From: Demequina rhizosphaerae
Lineage (GTDB): Bacteria > Actinomycetota > Actinomycetes > Actinomycetales > Demequinaceae
Assembly (NCBI RefSeq): GCF_000971255.1
Contig: NZ_BBMC01000005.1
Span: forward strand, 1 to 64,000
DNA: 64,000 bases
Direction of reading: 5' to 3'
Shown here: positions 32,618-40,987 of the stretch, piece by piece
How the letters are laid out: each line of letters starts with the position of its first letter
How positions within the stretch are numbered: position 1 is the stretch's first letter
Notes under the pieces: model-generated
The model's database searches: none
What the model was told of the DNA's origin: nothing
The model's input: only the letters and a program-made list of their open reading frames with translations
Program-made: the position numbers and the translations under genes

Positions 32618-35050
32618 TCAGTTGTTGCTCTGGACGCGCTCGCTCCTTCGCCGAGCGCGCCATGCCGATGCGACCTGGCGCACACCGCGCCAGAATCGGC
32701 CGTTGACCATGAGCAGGAGGCCGTCGAGCATCGCGTCGTCGACCCTTCCGCCGCTCATGCGCGCGACCGACCGGAACGGCAGGTCGAGCACGAATCGGGT
32801 GTTGTTGGCCGCGTGCGGCCGTCCCAGCGCCATGAGCAGCGCGTAGGCGCCCTCGATGAGCCGGTACAGGAGGCCCGCGAACCCGCCGCGGCCCCGCGTC
32901 TGGGCGATGATGTCGTCCCGCGTGAGCGGCTCGCCCATGGCCCACCGCGACGGCGGCAGGGGGCGGCCGAGCAGCGCCTCGAACTCGCGGTCGTTGACGC
33001 GGTCGACGCGGCCGTCGACGTAGTGCGGGAGCCGCTCCGCGTCGACCGCGGGCATCGGCTCGCCGTCGACGCCCAGCTCGCGACGCAGGCGGATGTCGCG
33101 GGACGATGCGCCGGCCAGGACGGCGTAGGTGCCGCCGACGGTGCGCCAGCCGTGGCGCTCGACGTCGTAGACGTCGAAGGCGTGCTCGGCGTACGGGATC
33201 TCGACCGTGGCGCTCTCCCCCGGCGCGAGCGCGACCTTCGCGAAGCCGCGGAGCTCGCGCGGGGCGCGGACCTCGCCCACGGCGGCGTCGGGTGCCTCGA
33301 CGTAGAGCTGGACGGTCTCCTCGCCGGCCCGGTCGCCGGTGTTGGTCACGGTGACCCGCGCCGACGTCTCCCCCGCCTCGAGCTCCTCGTAGCGGAACCG
33401 CGTGTAGCTGAGACCGTGGCCGAACGGGAAGCGGACGGGGGTCTCGATCTTGTCGAAGTACCGGTAGCCGAGGTAGATGCTCTCGCGGTGCTCGGACGTG
33501 GCCTCGGTGCGCGCGAACGAGGTCGAGGACGGCACGTCGGCGTACACGAGGGGGTAGGTCTCGGCGAGGCGGCCGCTGGGGTTGACGCGCCCGGTGAGCA
33601 CGTCGGCGACAGCCCGGCCGCCGCCCTGCCCCGCGAGGTAAGTGTGCACGATCGCCGCGGCCTCGTCGGCGAACGGCAGCTCGACGGGCGCGCCGCCCGC
33701 GAGCACCACGACCACCGGGACGCCCGACTCGATGAGCCGGTGCGCGAGCACCAGCTGGTTCTGCGCGAGGCGCATGTGGGCGCGGTCGACGCCCTCGGCC
33801 TCGGCGGACTCGTCGAGGCCGAGGAACAGCAGCACGACGTCGGCGCGACGCGCGAGCCGGGCGGCGCGGCGACGGAGGCGGCGCGAGGGCTTGTCGCGGC
33901 GCGCGAAGCCGGGCTCGTAGCCCACGATGTCGAGGCCGCTCGCGCGCAGGGCGTCGAGCGCCGAGTCCACGCGCGTGGGGTTGACGAGCGAGCTGCCGGC
34001 GCCCTGGTAGCGCGGCCGGGCGGCGAAGTCGCCGATGACCGCGACGCGGCCCGCGTCCGGCCCGAGGGGAAGGATCTCGAGCGGGTTGTCGAGCAGCACG
34101 ATCGAGCGGCGCGCGGCCTCGACCGCGAGCTCGTGGTGGGCGTCGTGGTCGACCGGGGCCGGCGCATCGTCCCGGCGGGTGCGCGCGATGAGCGCGAGCA
34201 CCTCCGCGACGCGGGCGTCGAGGACGTCCTCGTCGAGGTCGCCGTTCTCGACGGCCGCGACGATCTCGCGGTCGGTGACGCCGCTGGTCGACGGCATCTC
34301 GAGCGCGTTGCCGGCGACGAGGCCCGCGACGCGGTCGTTGTTCCCGCCCCAGTCGGTCACGACGAGGCCGTCGAAGCCCCAGGTGCGCCGCAGGGTGGTG
34401 TCGAGCAGCTCGACGTTCTCGTTCGCGTAGGTGCCGTTGACCTTGTTGTACGAGCTCATCACGGTCCACGGGTCGCCCTGGGCGAGCGCGATGCGGAAGC
34501 CTTCGAGGTACGTCTCGTGCAGGGCGCGCTCGTCGACGATCTCGTCGATCGTCATGCGGTGCGTCTCCTGGCTGTTGACCGCGAAGTGCTTGGCGCACGC
34601 GGCGACGCCCTGCGACTGGATGCCGCGGATGAGCGCGGCCGCGGAGGTGCCCGACAGCAGCGGGTCCTCGGAGAAGTACTCGAAGCTGCGGCCGGCGAGC
34701 GGGTTGCGCTTGATGTTGAGGCCGGGGCCGAGCAGGACGCTCACGTCCTCGGCGGCCGCCTCCGCGCCCAGCGCCGCGCCGACCAGCTCGAGCAGGCTCG
34801 GGTCCCAGCTGCTCGCAAGCGTCGCGGCGGGCGGAAAGCACGTGGCGGGGATGCTCGCGTTGAGGCCGAGGTGGTCGGCGGCGCCGCCCTGCTTGCGCAG
34901 GCCGTGGGGACCGTCGGTGAGCATGATCGACGGCACGTCGAGGCGCTCGACGGGCTTCGTGTTCCAGAAGTTCGCGCCGGACATGAGGGACGCCTTCTCG
35001 GCGAGCGTCAGCTCGGTCCGCAAGCGTCGTCGGTTGTCGGATATCGTCAT
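32618..35050 (-). CDS. GH3 beta-glucosidase, cytoplasmic, classical order
   Basis: 810 residues, no signal peptide. N-terminal GH3 domain with LTDGPHGLRKQ, RSFEYFSEDP, KHFAVNSQE and the catalytic nucleophile Asp233 in LVVTDWGG. The C-terminal GH3 domain and a fibronectin-III-like domain follow. It hydrolyses beta-linked oligosaccharides after uptake. It is the first gene of a GH3-GH3 operon; two palindromic operators lie between it and the divergent TetR gene, so it is probably induced by a sugar or aglycone. Confidence 0.95.
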   Translation of the reverse strand: MTISDNRRRLRTELTLAEKASLMSGANFWNTKPVERLDVPSIMLTDGPHGLRKQGGAADHLGLNASIPATCFPPAATLASSWDPSLLELVGAALGAEAAAEDVSVLLGPGLNIKRNPLAGRSFEYFSEDPLLSGTSAAALIRGIQSQGVAACAKHFAVNSQETHRMTIDEIVDERALHETYLEGFRIALAQGDPWTVMSSYNKVNGTYANENVELLDTTLRRTWGFDGLVVTDWGGNNDRVAGLVAGNALEMPSTSGVTDREIVAAVENGDLDEDVLDARVAEVLALIARTRRDDAPAPVDHDAHHELAVEAARRSIVLLDNPLEILPLGPDAGRVAVIGDFAARPRYQGAGSSLVNPTRVDSALDALRASGLDIVGYEPGFARRDKPSRRLRRRAARLARRADVVLLFLGLDESAEAEGVDRAHMRLAQNQLVLAHRLIESGVPVVVVLAGGAPVELPFADEAAAIVHTYLAGQGGGRAVADVLTGRVNPSGRLAETYPLVYADVPSSTSFARTEATSEHRESIYLGYRYFDKIETPVRFPFGHGLSYTRFRYEELEAGETSARVTVTNTGDRAGEETVQLYVEAPDAAVGEVRAPRELRGFAKVALAPGESATVEIPYAEHAFDVYDVERHGWRTVGGTYAVLAGASSRDIRLRRELGVDGEPMPAVDAERLPHYVDGRVDRVNDREFEALLGRPLPPSRWAMGEPLTRDDIIAQTRGRGGFAGLLYRLIEGAYALLMALGRPHAANNTRFVLDLPFRSVARMSGGRVDDAMLDGLLLMVNGRFWRGVRQVASAWRARRRSERVQSNN

Positions 35051-35071
35051 CGCTCAGTACCTTGGTTCAAG

Positions 35072-35089
35072 TTCCACCATGTGGTGGAC
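35072..35089. promoter_or_regulatory. TetR operator, site 1
   Basis: TTCCACC-N4-GGTGGA(C): a palindrome in the divergent gap, 22 bp from the GH3 start codon. Site 2 has the same design 40 bp away, four helical turns, so two repressor dimers could sit on the same DNA face. Confidence 0.75.
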
Positions 35090-35111
35090 TTCTGCGGATG
35101 AGCGTAACAAC

Positions 35112-35129
35112 TTCCACCGCTTGGTGGAA
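35112..35129. promoter_or_regulatory. TetR operator, site 2
   Basis: A perfect palindrome TTCCACC-N4-GGTGGAA, 37 bp before the TetR start codon. With site 1 it probably mediates both autoregulation and control of the GH3 operon. Confidence 0.75.
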
Positions 35130-35165
35130 ATCGCGGCCGTCCACCCTGGATTGAGAGGACCTCCG

Positions 35166-35753
35166 ATGCCCGAGGGCTATGCGACCGGACGCGCGACCAA
35201 GCAGTCGATCGTCGAGAGCGCCGCCGCGGCCTTCGCGCAGAAGGGCTTCTACGGCGCCTCGCTGCGGAGCATCGCCAAGGAGGCCGGCGTCGACCACTCG
35301 ACCCTCCTGCACCACTTCGGCAACAAGACCGCGCTGCTCCTCGCCGTGATCGAGTGGCACGACGCCCAGGGCATGCCGGAGGAGCTGCCCGAGACCATCA
35401 GCGCCGAGTTCATCGCCGACGGCTTCGCGGCGACCGCCGCGCGCAACGCGGAGACCCCGGGCCTCGTGCAGCTCCTCTCGGTGCTGTCGGCCGAGGCGGG
35501 CGCGGAGAACCACCCCGCGCGCGAGACGCTCCAGCGCCGCCACGAGCTCGTCACGACGCTGATCGCGTGGACCATCCGCACGCAGCGCGCCGAGCACGGG
35601 GGCCACGACGACCCGCTCAGCCCCGAGGACCGGGCCGCCGTGCTCGTGGCGAGCTGGGAGGGGATGCAGGTCTACGACGCCCTCCACCCCGGCCGGCTCG
35701 ACGTGCCCGCGCTCGTACGGTCGATGCTGCGCGAGGCCTTCCTCCTCGACTGA
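35166..35753 (+). CDS. TetR family transcriptional regulator
   Basis: 195 residues. The N-terminal helix-turn-helix is clear: IVESAAAAFAQKGFYGASLR followed by IAKEAGVDHSTLLHHFGNK. The C-terminal domain is the divergent ligand-binding part. It is divergent from the GH3 operon with two palindromes between, so it likely represses that operon and itself. GAGAGGACC precedes the ATG at 35166. Confidence 0.93.
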   Translation: MPEGYATGRATKQSIVESAAAAFAQKGFYGASLRSIAKEAGVDHSTLLHHFGNKTALLLAVIEWHDAQGMPEELPETISAEFIADGFAATAARNAETPGLVQLLSVLSAEAGAENHPARETLQRRHELVTTLIAWTIRTQRAEHGGHDDPLSPEDRAAVLVASWEGMQVYDALHPGRLDVPALVRSMLREAFLLD

Positions 35754-35760
35754 CGCCGCC

Positions 35761-35946
35761 TCAGGCCAGCCGCGCGCGGGCCTCCGCCCGCCGGGCGCGG
35801 GCGAGTGCGCGGGTCAGAGCGCGCACCTCCGCGGCGACGATGCGGCGGTGCAGCGCGCGGAACGGGCGGCGGGACGGACGCTGGGCGAGCGCCGCGCCCG
35901 CGAGACGCTGGGCCTGGGCGATCGCGATCGGGTCGGTGGTGAACAT
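35761..35946 (-). CDS. small Arg/Ala-rich hypothetical protein
   Basis: 61 residues, MFTTDPIAIAQAQRLAGAAL and onward, ending in an Arg-rich amphipathic helix. GGAGCACCC stands immediately before the ATG at 35946. It lies 7 bp from the convergent tetR stop. The start signal and composition suggest a real short gene, but I recognise no family. The 238-bp stretch beyond its start (35947-36184) holds no other credible gene. Confidence 0.5.
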   Translation of the reverse strand: MFTTDPIAIAQAQRLAGAALAQRPSRRPFRALHRRIVAAEVRALTRALARARRAEARARLA

Positions 35947-36184
35947 GGGTGCTCCTTCGCTGGGGCTGCGGAGGAGCTGTCGGACAGGACGCAGCGGGTG
36001 GTGTCGCGAGGGGCGGTGGGCCGACGCGGCCATCGGCGGCTCGCACTGTCGGCACGGGCGGGATCCGTCGGGGATCGCGTCCGCGGGTGGGCGGCGGGGC
36101 GGGAAGCCCTCTGCTCGTCTCACGAGGTCCGTGAGGACCTGATCCGACCTTATGACACCGCGCGACCGCCGCGCAAAACGGCGG

Positions 36185-37051
36185 TCAGAACAGGGTGAGC
36201 GGCTCCGCCCGCGGGGCCGGCGCATCGTCCCCGTACGCGCGGGTGCGGCGCCACTCCCCCTCGTCGTCGCGTGCGTTGGCCCGCGACGCGACGGTGCCGG
36301 TGTTGGGATCCTCGGGGGTGCGCTCCAGCCCGTGGGCGGCGATGAGCGGCTTGATGCGGGCGGCGAGCCACCGGCGGTACTCCTTCGGGGCGTACGCGCC
36401 GTCACCGTAGAGGTCGCGGTAGCGCCCGACCAGGTCGGGACGATGCGCGTGCAGCCACTGCGCGTACCACTCCTTCACGCCGGGGCGGAGGTGGAGCGCG
36501 GTGTACGTGACCGAGGTGGCGCCCGCGGCCTTGATGCGGCCGAGCGCGGCGTCGAGGTGCTCCTCGGAGTCGGTGAGGAACGGCAGGATCGGCATCATGA
36601 AGACGGCGACGTCGAAGCCGGCCTCCGCGGCGGCGGTCACGGTCGCGAGCCGCGCCTGCGTGGTGGGCGTGCCGGGCTCGATGGCCTGCTGGAGCTCGTC
36701 GTCCGCGATCGCGATCGACAGCGCGAGGTCGACCGGGGCCTGCTTGCGCGCCTCGGCCAGCAGCGGGAGGTCGCGGCGCAGCAGCGAGCCCTTGGTGAGG
36801 ATCGACAGGGGCGTGCCGGAGTCCGCGAGCGCGCGGATGATCCCGGGCATGAGCCGGTAGCGGCCCTCGGCCCGCTGGTACGGGTCCGTGTTGGTGCCGA
36901 GCGCGACGTGCTCGCGGCTCCACGACGGCCTCGCGAGGTCCTTGCGCAGGGCGTCGGCGACGTTGATCTTCACGATGATCTGCCGGTCGAAGTCGACGCC
37001 CGCGTCGAGCTCGAGGTAGCGGTGCGACGGCCGCGCGAAGCAGTAGACGCA
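36185..37051 (-). pseudogene. radical SAM protein, C-terminal part (split by the element)
   Basis: About 290 residues of a radical SAM protein of the SplB/Rv2578c-like type. The fragment begins in the iron-sulfur motif (ACVYCFARPSHRYLE) and includes GTNTDPYQ and the TKGSLLRRD barrel strands. It lacks the N-terminus and the first cluster cysteine. An ATG at 37099 in element DNA could give a hybrid product, but it would not bind a normal [4Fe-4S] cluster. The missing N-terminal part is at 46466-46681. Confidence 0.88.
37048..37051. other. left attachment core
   Basis: CGCA (TGCG on the minus strand) at the junction where radical SAM coding sequence gives way to element DNA. Right of here, the first codons of the cluster motif are replaced by element sequence. 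The core is short, as usual for large serine integrases, which need only a central dinucleotide match. Confidence 0.75.
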
Positions 37052-37220
37052 AGCGTGATGACTCTTGTCATCCGACTGGGCTCTCGCTCTAGTCGCCACC
37101 CGTCACCCCGTTTACACTAGACGGCCTGCCCCCGTCTGATCGGTGCCCCCCAGCGATCGCGGCGGGGGCTATCTCGTGCCCGGGCGACGTCGCCGGGAGG
37201 GGCGCCGGAGGCGGCCGGGA

Positions 37221-37328
37221 GTGGTGAAGTGACGAAAGTGACCCTGTTCCCTGTTACCCGCTATGGAGATCTCTTCTTCTTCTCATAGCGAGTAACTAGA
37301 GAGACCCTCACTTTCACCACTTCACCAC
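37221..37328. repeat. 108-bp imperfect palindrome near the left end of the element
   Basis: Left arm 37221-37241 and right arm 37308-37328 match at 19 of 21 positions as inverted repeats. A second inner pair, CGCTATGGAGA (37259-37269) with TCTCATAGCG (37281-37290), closes around a pyrimidine-rich loop. The gap 37100-37501 holds no gene. It could be a bidirectional terminator, a replication or packaging site, or a protein-binding site. Confidence 0.8.
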
Positions 37329-37501
37329 GCCGCCCGCCCCGGCGCCCGCTCGGCGTCCCTTGATTGCGGCCCGGTAACGATGCGCATCCGCGCCCTCCGA
37401 AACCGCCCGAATCGGGCCCCTACGCGAGCACCCCGGCCTACTCCTACCTCGGAGGCAGGGAACCCGCCTCGTGAGCCGCTCGACCCTCTGGAGGTGCCCC
37501 C

Positions 37502-37660
37502 GTGTCCGACTCCCGCACGTGCGCTCTGTGTCGCGGCCCGATCCCCGCCGCGCTCCGTGCCGACGCCGTCCACTGTTCGGCCAAGTGCCGCTATCGCGCG
37601 ACCTACATCCGTCGCCGCGAGTGGATGGAAGCAGGCCGCGCCGCGCTCGCGGCCTCCTAG
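37502..37660 (+). CDS. 52-residue zinc-finger protein, copy 1
   Basis: GTG start at 37502. The sequence begins VSDSRTCALCRGPIP and continues with VHCSAKCRYRATYIRRREW: two CxxC/CxxxC-type pairs that would bind one zinc, followed by an Arg-rich helix. A second protein of exactly the same length and layout lies at 40511-40669. Such tiny treble-clef-like proteins are common in actinophages, and a nucleic-acid-binding role is likely. Confidence 0.75.
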   Translation: MSDSRTCALCRGPIPAALRADAVHCSAKCRYRATYIRRREWMEAGRAALAAS

Positions 37661-37665
37661 ATCTC

Positions 37666-37729
37666 ACAGGCGCCGGACCGTCTCCTCATTCCGAGGGCAA
37701 GCGGTCGAGCGGACGGCTCCGGCGCCTGT
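37666..37729. repeat. inverted repeat after zinc-finger copy 1
   Basis: ACAGGCGCCGGA (37666-37677) pairs perfectly with TCCGGCGCCTGT (37718-37729), with further pairing (CCGTC/GACGG) inside. It lies 5 bp after the zinc-finger stop, so it may be a terminator or a structured RNA. The rest of the 37661-38228 gap has no convincing gene. Confidence 0.65.
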
Positions 37730-37880
37730 ACCCCTGTCCCGGGCTCCCTCCTTCGCCCGGGCACTCCCCCTCGGCGTGATGCGCCGTCGTGCCGGTTGTC
37801 GCGACGCGACGCACCGCCGAGGGGACTCTCTTCAGCGGGCCACGCGCCCGCCTCAGTAGTCCGGCCTAGGAACCGGATCA

Positions 37881-37912
37881 GCCCGCGTCGACCTCTCTCA
37901 ATCGACGCGGGC
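37881..37912. repeat. perfect hairpin upstream of the scaffold gene
   Basis: GCCCGCGTCGA (37881-37891) and TCGACGCGGGC (37902-37912) form an 11-bp perfect stem with a 10-base loop. Confidence 0.65.
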
Positions 37913-38228
37913 GCCTCTCCGGTGGTGGGCTTGCTTACCCCGCCCGGGCAATCCGGAGAGGTTGCGGCTCGATCGCCGCGCTCGTTTCTTCAGGGGTGAA
38001 GGTGTGCGAGCACAAGCGCGATTGCCGCGACCCTGCCCAGACCGGGACGTGACTTTGGTCGGTCACCCGCCCCGCGTCCTCCTGGTCGCTCCGTCGTCGC
38101 CTCCCTCCCTCGGCGGCGACGGAGCGCGAGGACACCCCGCAGACTTCCCGGCCCGCCGCCCTCGGCGTGGCCCTCCCTCACCCGCGCCCGGGATCCCCGA
38201 GCGCCTACGTCCCAGGAGGACACCGAGC

Positions 38229-38741
38229 ATGACCGAGCAGACTCCCGCCCCGGCGCCCGCCGCCGACGCGAAGGCCGCACCGTGGGGTGAGGACTTCGAT
38301 CCGGCCCGGGCCTGGACCCTGGTCCAGAACCTCCGCGCCGAGCGCGACGAGGCCCGCGCCGCGCGCGACGCCGCGACCGCGAAGGCGACCGAGGCGACCG
38401 AGGCCCTGACCGCCGCCCAGGCCGCCCAGAGCGACGCCGAGCGCGCTCTCTGGCGCGAGTCCGCTCTCCGGCGCCACCCGCTCCCCGAGGGCCTCGACGC
38501 CGCCGCCGAGGCCGACGCGCTCGCGTTCCTGTCCGGCGACTCCGCCGAGGACGTCGAGCGCAAGGCCGCGACCCTCGCGGCGCTCCGTGGCGCCGCCGAG
38601 GTGCCCGCCCCGGGCTCGGATCTCCGGACCCGCCCGGAGCCCCGCCTCGCACCCGTCCCGGGTCACTCGTCCGGCGACGCCGATCCCGTGCCGACTGATC
38701 TCGGCGCCCTCGCGGCGAAGATCGCCGCCGAGCGGATCTAG
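38229..38741 (+). CDS. capsid scaffold-like protein
   Basis: 170 residues, with CCCAGGAGGACACCGAGC before the ATG. A Pro/Ala-rich N-terminus is followed by a long charged coiled coil (about residues 27-80, LRAERDEARAARDAATAKAT and onward). The tail is short, ends in LAAKIAAERI and may be the capsid-binding helix. Gene order (directly before the capsid gene), length and coiled coil match phage scaffolding proteins. No sequence motif proves it. Confidence 0.72.
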   Translation: MTEQTPAPAPAADAKAAPWGEDFDPARAWTLVQNLRAERDEARAARDAATAKATEATEALTAAQAAQSDAERALWRESALRRHPLPEGLDAAAEADALAFLSGDSAEDVERKAATLAALRGAAEVPAPGSDLRTRPEPRLAPVPGHSSGDADPVPTDLGALAAKIAAERI

Positions 38742-38766
38742 CCCCCACCGACTCCCGCCTCGCGCT

Positions 38767-38863
38767 TCTGGGCTCGCGCGACGCGGTCGACGCACCGCCC
38801 CCGGCCGGACCCGTGAGACAGGTCCGCCGGGGGCTCTCGCGTCTCTGTCTCTACGAGCCCAGA
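38767..38863. repeat. nested inverted repeats between scaffold and capsid genes
   Basis: An outer perfect pair TCTGGGCTCG (38767-38776)/CGAGCCCAGA (38854-38863) encloses an inner stem, 38797-38811 with 38821-38834, which pairs over 14 bp with one bulged base. The whole 245-bp gap 38742-38986 lacks a gene. Confidence 0.7.
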
Positions 38864-38986
38864 CCCCTCCGATCGCCAGGCGCGACGCGGAGCCCAGCCT
38901 CGCCCCCGGCCAGCGCATGACGCGGCCCGGCATCGCCGCTCGGCGAGGACGTCCCACCCTCACACCCCTCCCCGATTGGACAACAA

Positions 38987-39874
38987 ATGTCGAACACCCT
39001 TCTGGATCCTCGCGACCTCGCGGGCGTGACCGCCGACCTGGCGAAGGCCGATTTCGGCCTCGCGGGCCTGGTCTACACCGAGGCCTCGATCGGCTTCGCG
39101 CCGGGCCAGGGCTCGACCGTGAACATCGCCGTGCCGGGCTCGACCTCGGCGTCGGAGCGCGCCCTCGGCGTCACGACCGACTACACGGTCGACGGCGTCG
39201 TCGAGCAGACGTTCCCGATCTCGGTCGACGCCGAGGCCTACTCGACCGTGTCGCTCTCGCTCTCGGAGTCGACGCTCGACCTGGAGAACTACACCCGCCA
39301 GATCCTCGCCCCGCAGGCCCGCGCGGTCGCGGGCAAGATCGAGGGCAAGGTCGCCGCGCTGATCGACGGCATGGCGACCGAGGCCTCGATCACCTACGAC
39401 AGCGCCAACCCGAAGGCCGCGCTGGTCAAGGCCCGCGCCATGCTCCGCGCGAACCAGGTCCCCGGCGAGATCGTCGTCGTCGCGGGCTCGACCGCGTACG
39501 CCGACCTCCTCCTCTCGGGCGACGACGTCGACACCTCGGCGGCTGTGCCGAAGGTCGCCGGGATGACGATCGTCGAGAACAACCGCGTGGCGCCGACCGC
39601 CCTCGTGGTCATGGTCCGCGCCGCGATCGGCCTCGCGATCGTCGCGCCGGAGCCACTCGACGAGACCAACTCGGCCGCGCACCGCACCGCCGACGGCGGC
39701 TTCGCCGTGCGCGTGCTCCGTGGCACCAACCCGGCCAACGGTCAGAGCCTCTCGACCGTGTCGACCTTCGTCGGCGCCGCGCTCCTGCCGATCCCGAAGC
39801 ACGACGCCGAGACCGGCGAGACCGTGCTCACCGACGGGATCGGCGCGGTCGCGATCAACACGACCGGCGCGTAA
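38987..39874 (+). CDS. major capsid protein, P22/HK97-like fold
   Basis: 295 residues. The N-terminal part (DLAGVTADLAKADFGLAGLV, then FAPGQGSTVNIAVPG) and the central SESTLDLENYTRQILAPQAR followed by a long helix resemble phage coat proteins of the P22-like group. The beta-rich insertion and C-terminal strands fit an HK97-type fold. It would self-assemble on the scaffold encoded just upstream. Translation signals are weak. Neighbouring head genes support the call more than any single motif. Confidence 0.82.
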   Translation: MSNTLLDPRDLAGVTADLAKADFGLAGLVYTEASIGFAPGQGSTVNIAVPGSTSASERALGVTTDYTVDGVVEQTFPISVDAEAYSTVSLSLSESTLDLENYTRQILAPQARAVAGKIEGKVAALIDGMATEASITYDSANPKAALVKARAMLRANQVPGEIVVVAGSTAYADLLLSGDDVDTSAAVPKVAGMTIVENNRVAPTALVVMVRAAIGLAIVAPEPLDETNSAAHRTADGGFAVRVLRGTNPANGQSLSTVSTFVGAALLPIPKHDAETGETVLTDGIGAVAINTTGA

Positions 39875-39876
39875 GC

Positions 39877-40275
39877 GTGGCGGCCCTGCCGCCTGACGTG
39901 TCCGCCCTGGAGACCCGCCTCGGCTTCGAGCCCGGCGGGCTCCAGGGCTCGGACCTCGCCCGCGCGGTCGCCGCCCTCGACGACGCTACGGCCGTCGTGC
40001 TCGCCACCGTCCCCGAGCGCGTCGCCGAGGCCTGGGAGGCCGACGCCCCGCCCCTGGCGCGCGTCATCACCCTGAAGGCCGCCCGGCGCGAGTGGGAGAA
40101 CCCGCAGGGCCTCCGCTCGGAGACCCTCGACGGGAACGGCTTCACGCTCGACACGGCGACCGGCGTCATGCTCACGCACCGCGAGCGCGCCGACCTGAAG
40201 CGCCTCGCCACGGGCCGCCCCGGCGGCTTCGTCGGCGACGTCCGCACGCCCTCGGCCTACGACGCCACCGCCTGA
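39877..40275 (+). CDS. head-tail connector-like small protein
   Basis: 132 residues with a GTG start 2 bp after the capsid stop. An N-terminal helical half (VSALETRLGF, then DLARAVAALDDATAVVLATV) is followed by a Arg-rich stretch and a loop-rich C-terminus with MLTHRERADLKRLA. Position and the helix pattern resemble phage head completion/connector proteins (gp6/gp15-like). The assignment is by context and shape only. Confidence 0.6.
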   Translation: MAALPPDVSALETRLGFEPGGLQGSDLARAVAALDDATAVVLATVPERVAEAWEADAPPLARVITLKAARREWENPQGLRSETLDGNGFTLDTATGVMLTHRERADLKRLATGRPGGFVGDVRTPSAYDATA

Positions 40276-40420
40276 CAAATCGCAGGCGCCCCGCTCCCGC
40301 CCTCTCGCGTGCCACCCCTGCCCGGCCCTAAGCCTCGCAGGCCTGGCCGTGAGAGCGGCCCTGAGAGCCTCTCCGGCTCTCGCGAGCAGGCCCGGGCTTC
40401 CCGGCCTACTCCACCAACGC

Positions 40421-40469
40421 CAACGCCCCCGGCCCGGTCCTTAAAGGCTCGCCCGTGCCGGGGGCGTTG
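40421..40469. repeat. 13-bp perfect inverted repeat before zinc-finger copy 2
   Basis: CAACGCCCCCGGC (40421-40433) pairs with GCCGGGGGCGTTG (40457-40469). A smaller hairpin GAGAGCC/GGCTCTC lies at 40363-40381. The gap 40276-40510 has no gene. Confidence 0.7.
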
Positions 40470-40510
40470 CGCTTGCCCTCGCTCCGTAACGCCTGCCCGA
40501 AGGACCCACG

Positions 40511-40669
40511 ATGACCGCGCACCTCGTCGCCTGCCGCACCTGCCGCCGCCCCCTGCCCGTCGACGCCGACCCTCGGCGCGTGACGTGCTCCAACGCCTGC
40601 CGCCAGCGCGCCTATCGCCGCCGCCTCGCCGAGGCCCGGGCCGCTCTCGGCGCCCGGGTGACGAAGTGA
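40511..40669 (+). CDS. 52-residue zinc-finger protein, copy 2
   Basis: ATG start. MTAHLVACRTCRRPLP, then VTCSNACRQRAYRRRLAEAR: CxxC plus CSxxC and a basic helix, the same layout and length as copy 1. The two are clearly related but diverged. Together they flank the scaffold-capsid-connector block, suggesting a role in its regulation or in DNA handling. Confidence 0.78.
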   Translation: MTAHLVACRTCRRPLPVDADPRRVTCSNACRQRAYRRRLAEARAALGARVTK

Positions 40670-40987
40670 CGGTTCTAGGTGTGTTTCCTGTTAGTCGTTA
40701 AGGCTTCTTCTCTCCCTAGGTACCCCCTTGCCCCCTTGCCCCCTAGTGGCACCTAGCAGGAGCTTCTAAATCGCCGGCTGACCCCATGCCCAACCCCCCT
40801 TGCCCCCTGCCTCGCCGCCCTTATTAGTTGCGCTGGCAATGGCGCTGTTCAGGCGCCGGGGGTGGCTCCGCCACCTTGACCGGCCGGAGGCCGTTTACAC
40901 ACGCGGCTACTCCGTTGCGCGCCCATCTTCCGCCCGCCCTCAGTCCCGGGCACCGCCCGCACCCCACTCCGAAAGGCAACCCCGACC
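40670..40987. other. 318-bp gap with low-complexity repeats and hairpins
   Basis: No credible gene. It contains CTAGGTG (near 40675) and CACCTAG (near 40751) as an inverted pair, repeated CCCCTTG units around 40725-40750 and again near 40795, and a GGTGGC/GCCACC hairpin at 40861-40875. The opening GTGACGAAGTGACGG and a later TTCCTGTTA echo the left half of the palindrome at 37221. Confidence 0.6.

Noticed and set aside
37030..37060. tRNA gene at the attachment site
   Set aside because: The flank is protein-coding (radical SAM) and no cloverleaf can be drawn. Large serine integrases commonly use protein genes.
36185..37099. Complete radical SAM gene starting at the ATG at 37099
   Set aside because: The first ~16 codons are element DNA, and the first cluster cysteine and family N-terminus are missing. 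The true N-terminus is found at the other end of the element.
37796..37999. Small open frame of 67 codons in the gap before the scaffold gene
   Set aside because: GTG start without ribosome-binding site, Pro/Arg/Ser-rich random-like sequence, and it runs through a perfect DNA hairpin.
38205..38963. Minus-strand open frame over the scaffold gene
   Set aside because: Opposite to a gene with good start signal and coiled-coil pattern. Gly/Arg-rich composition marks it as a shadow.
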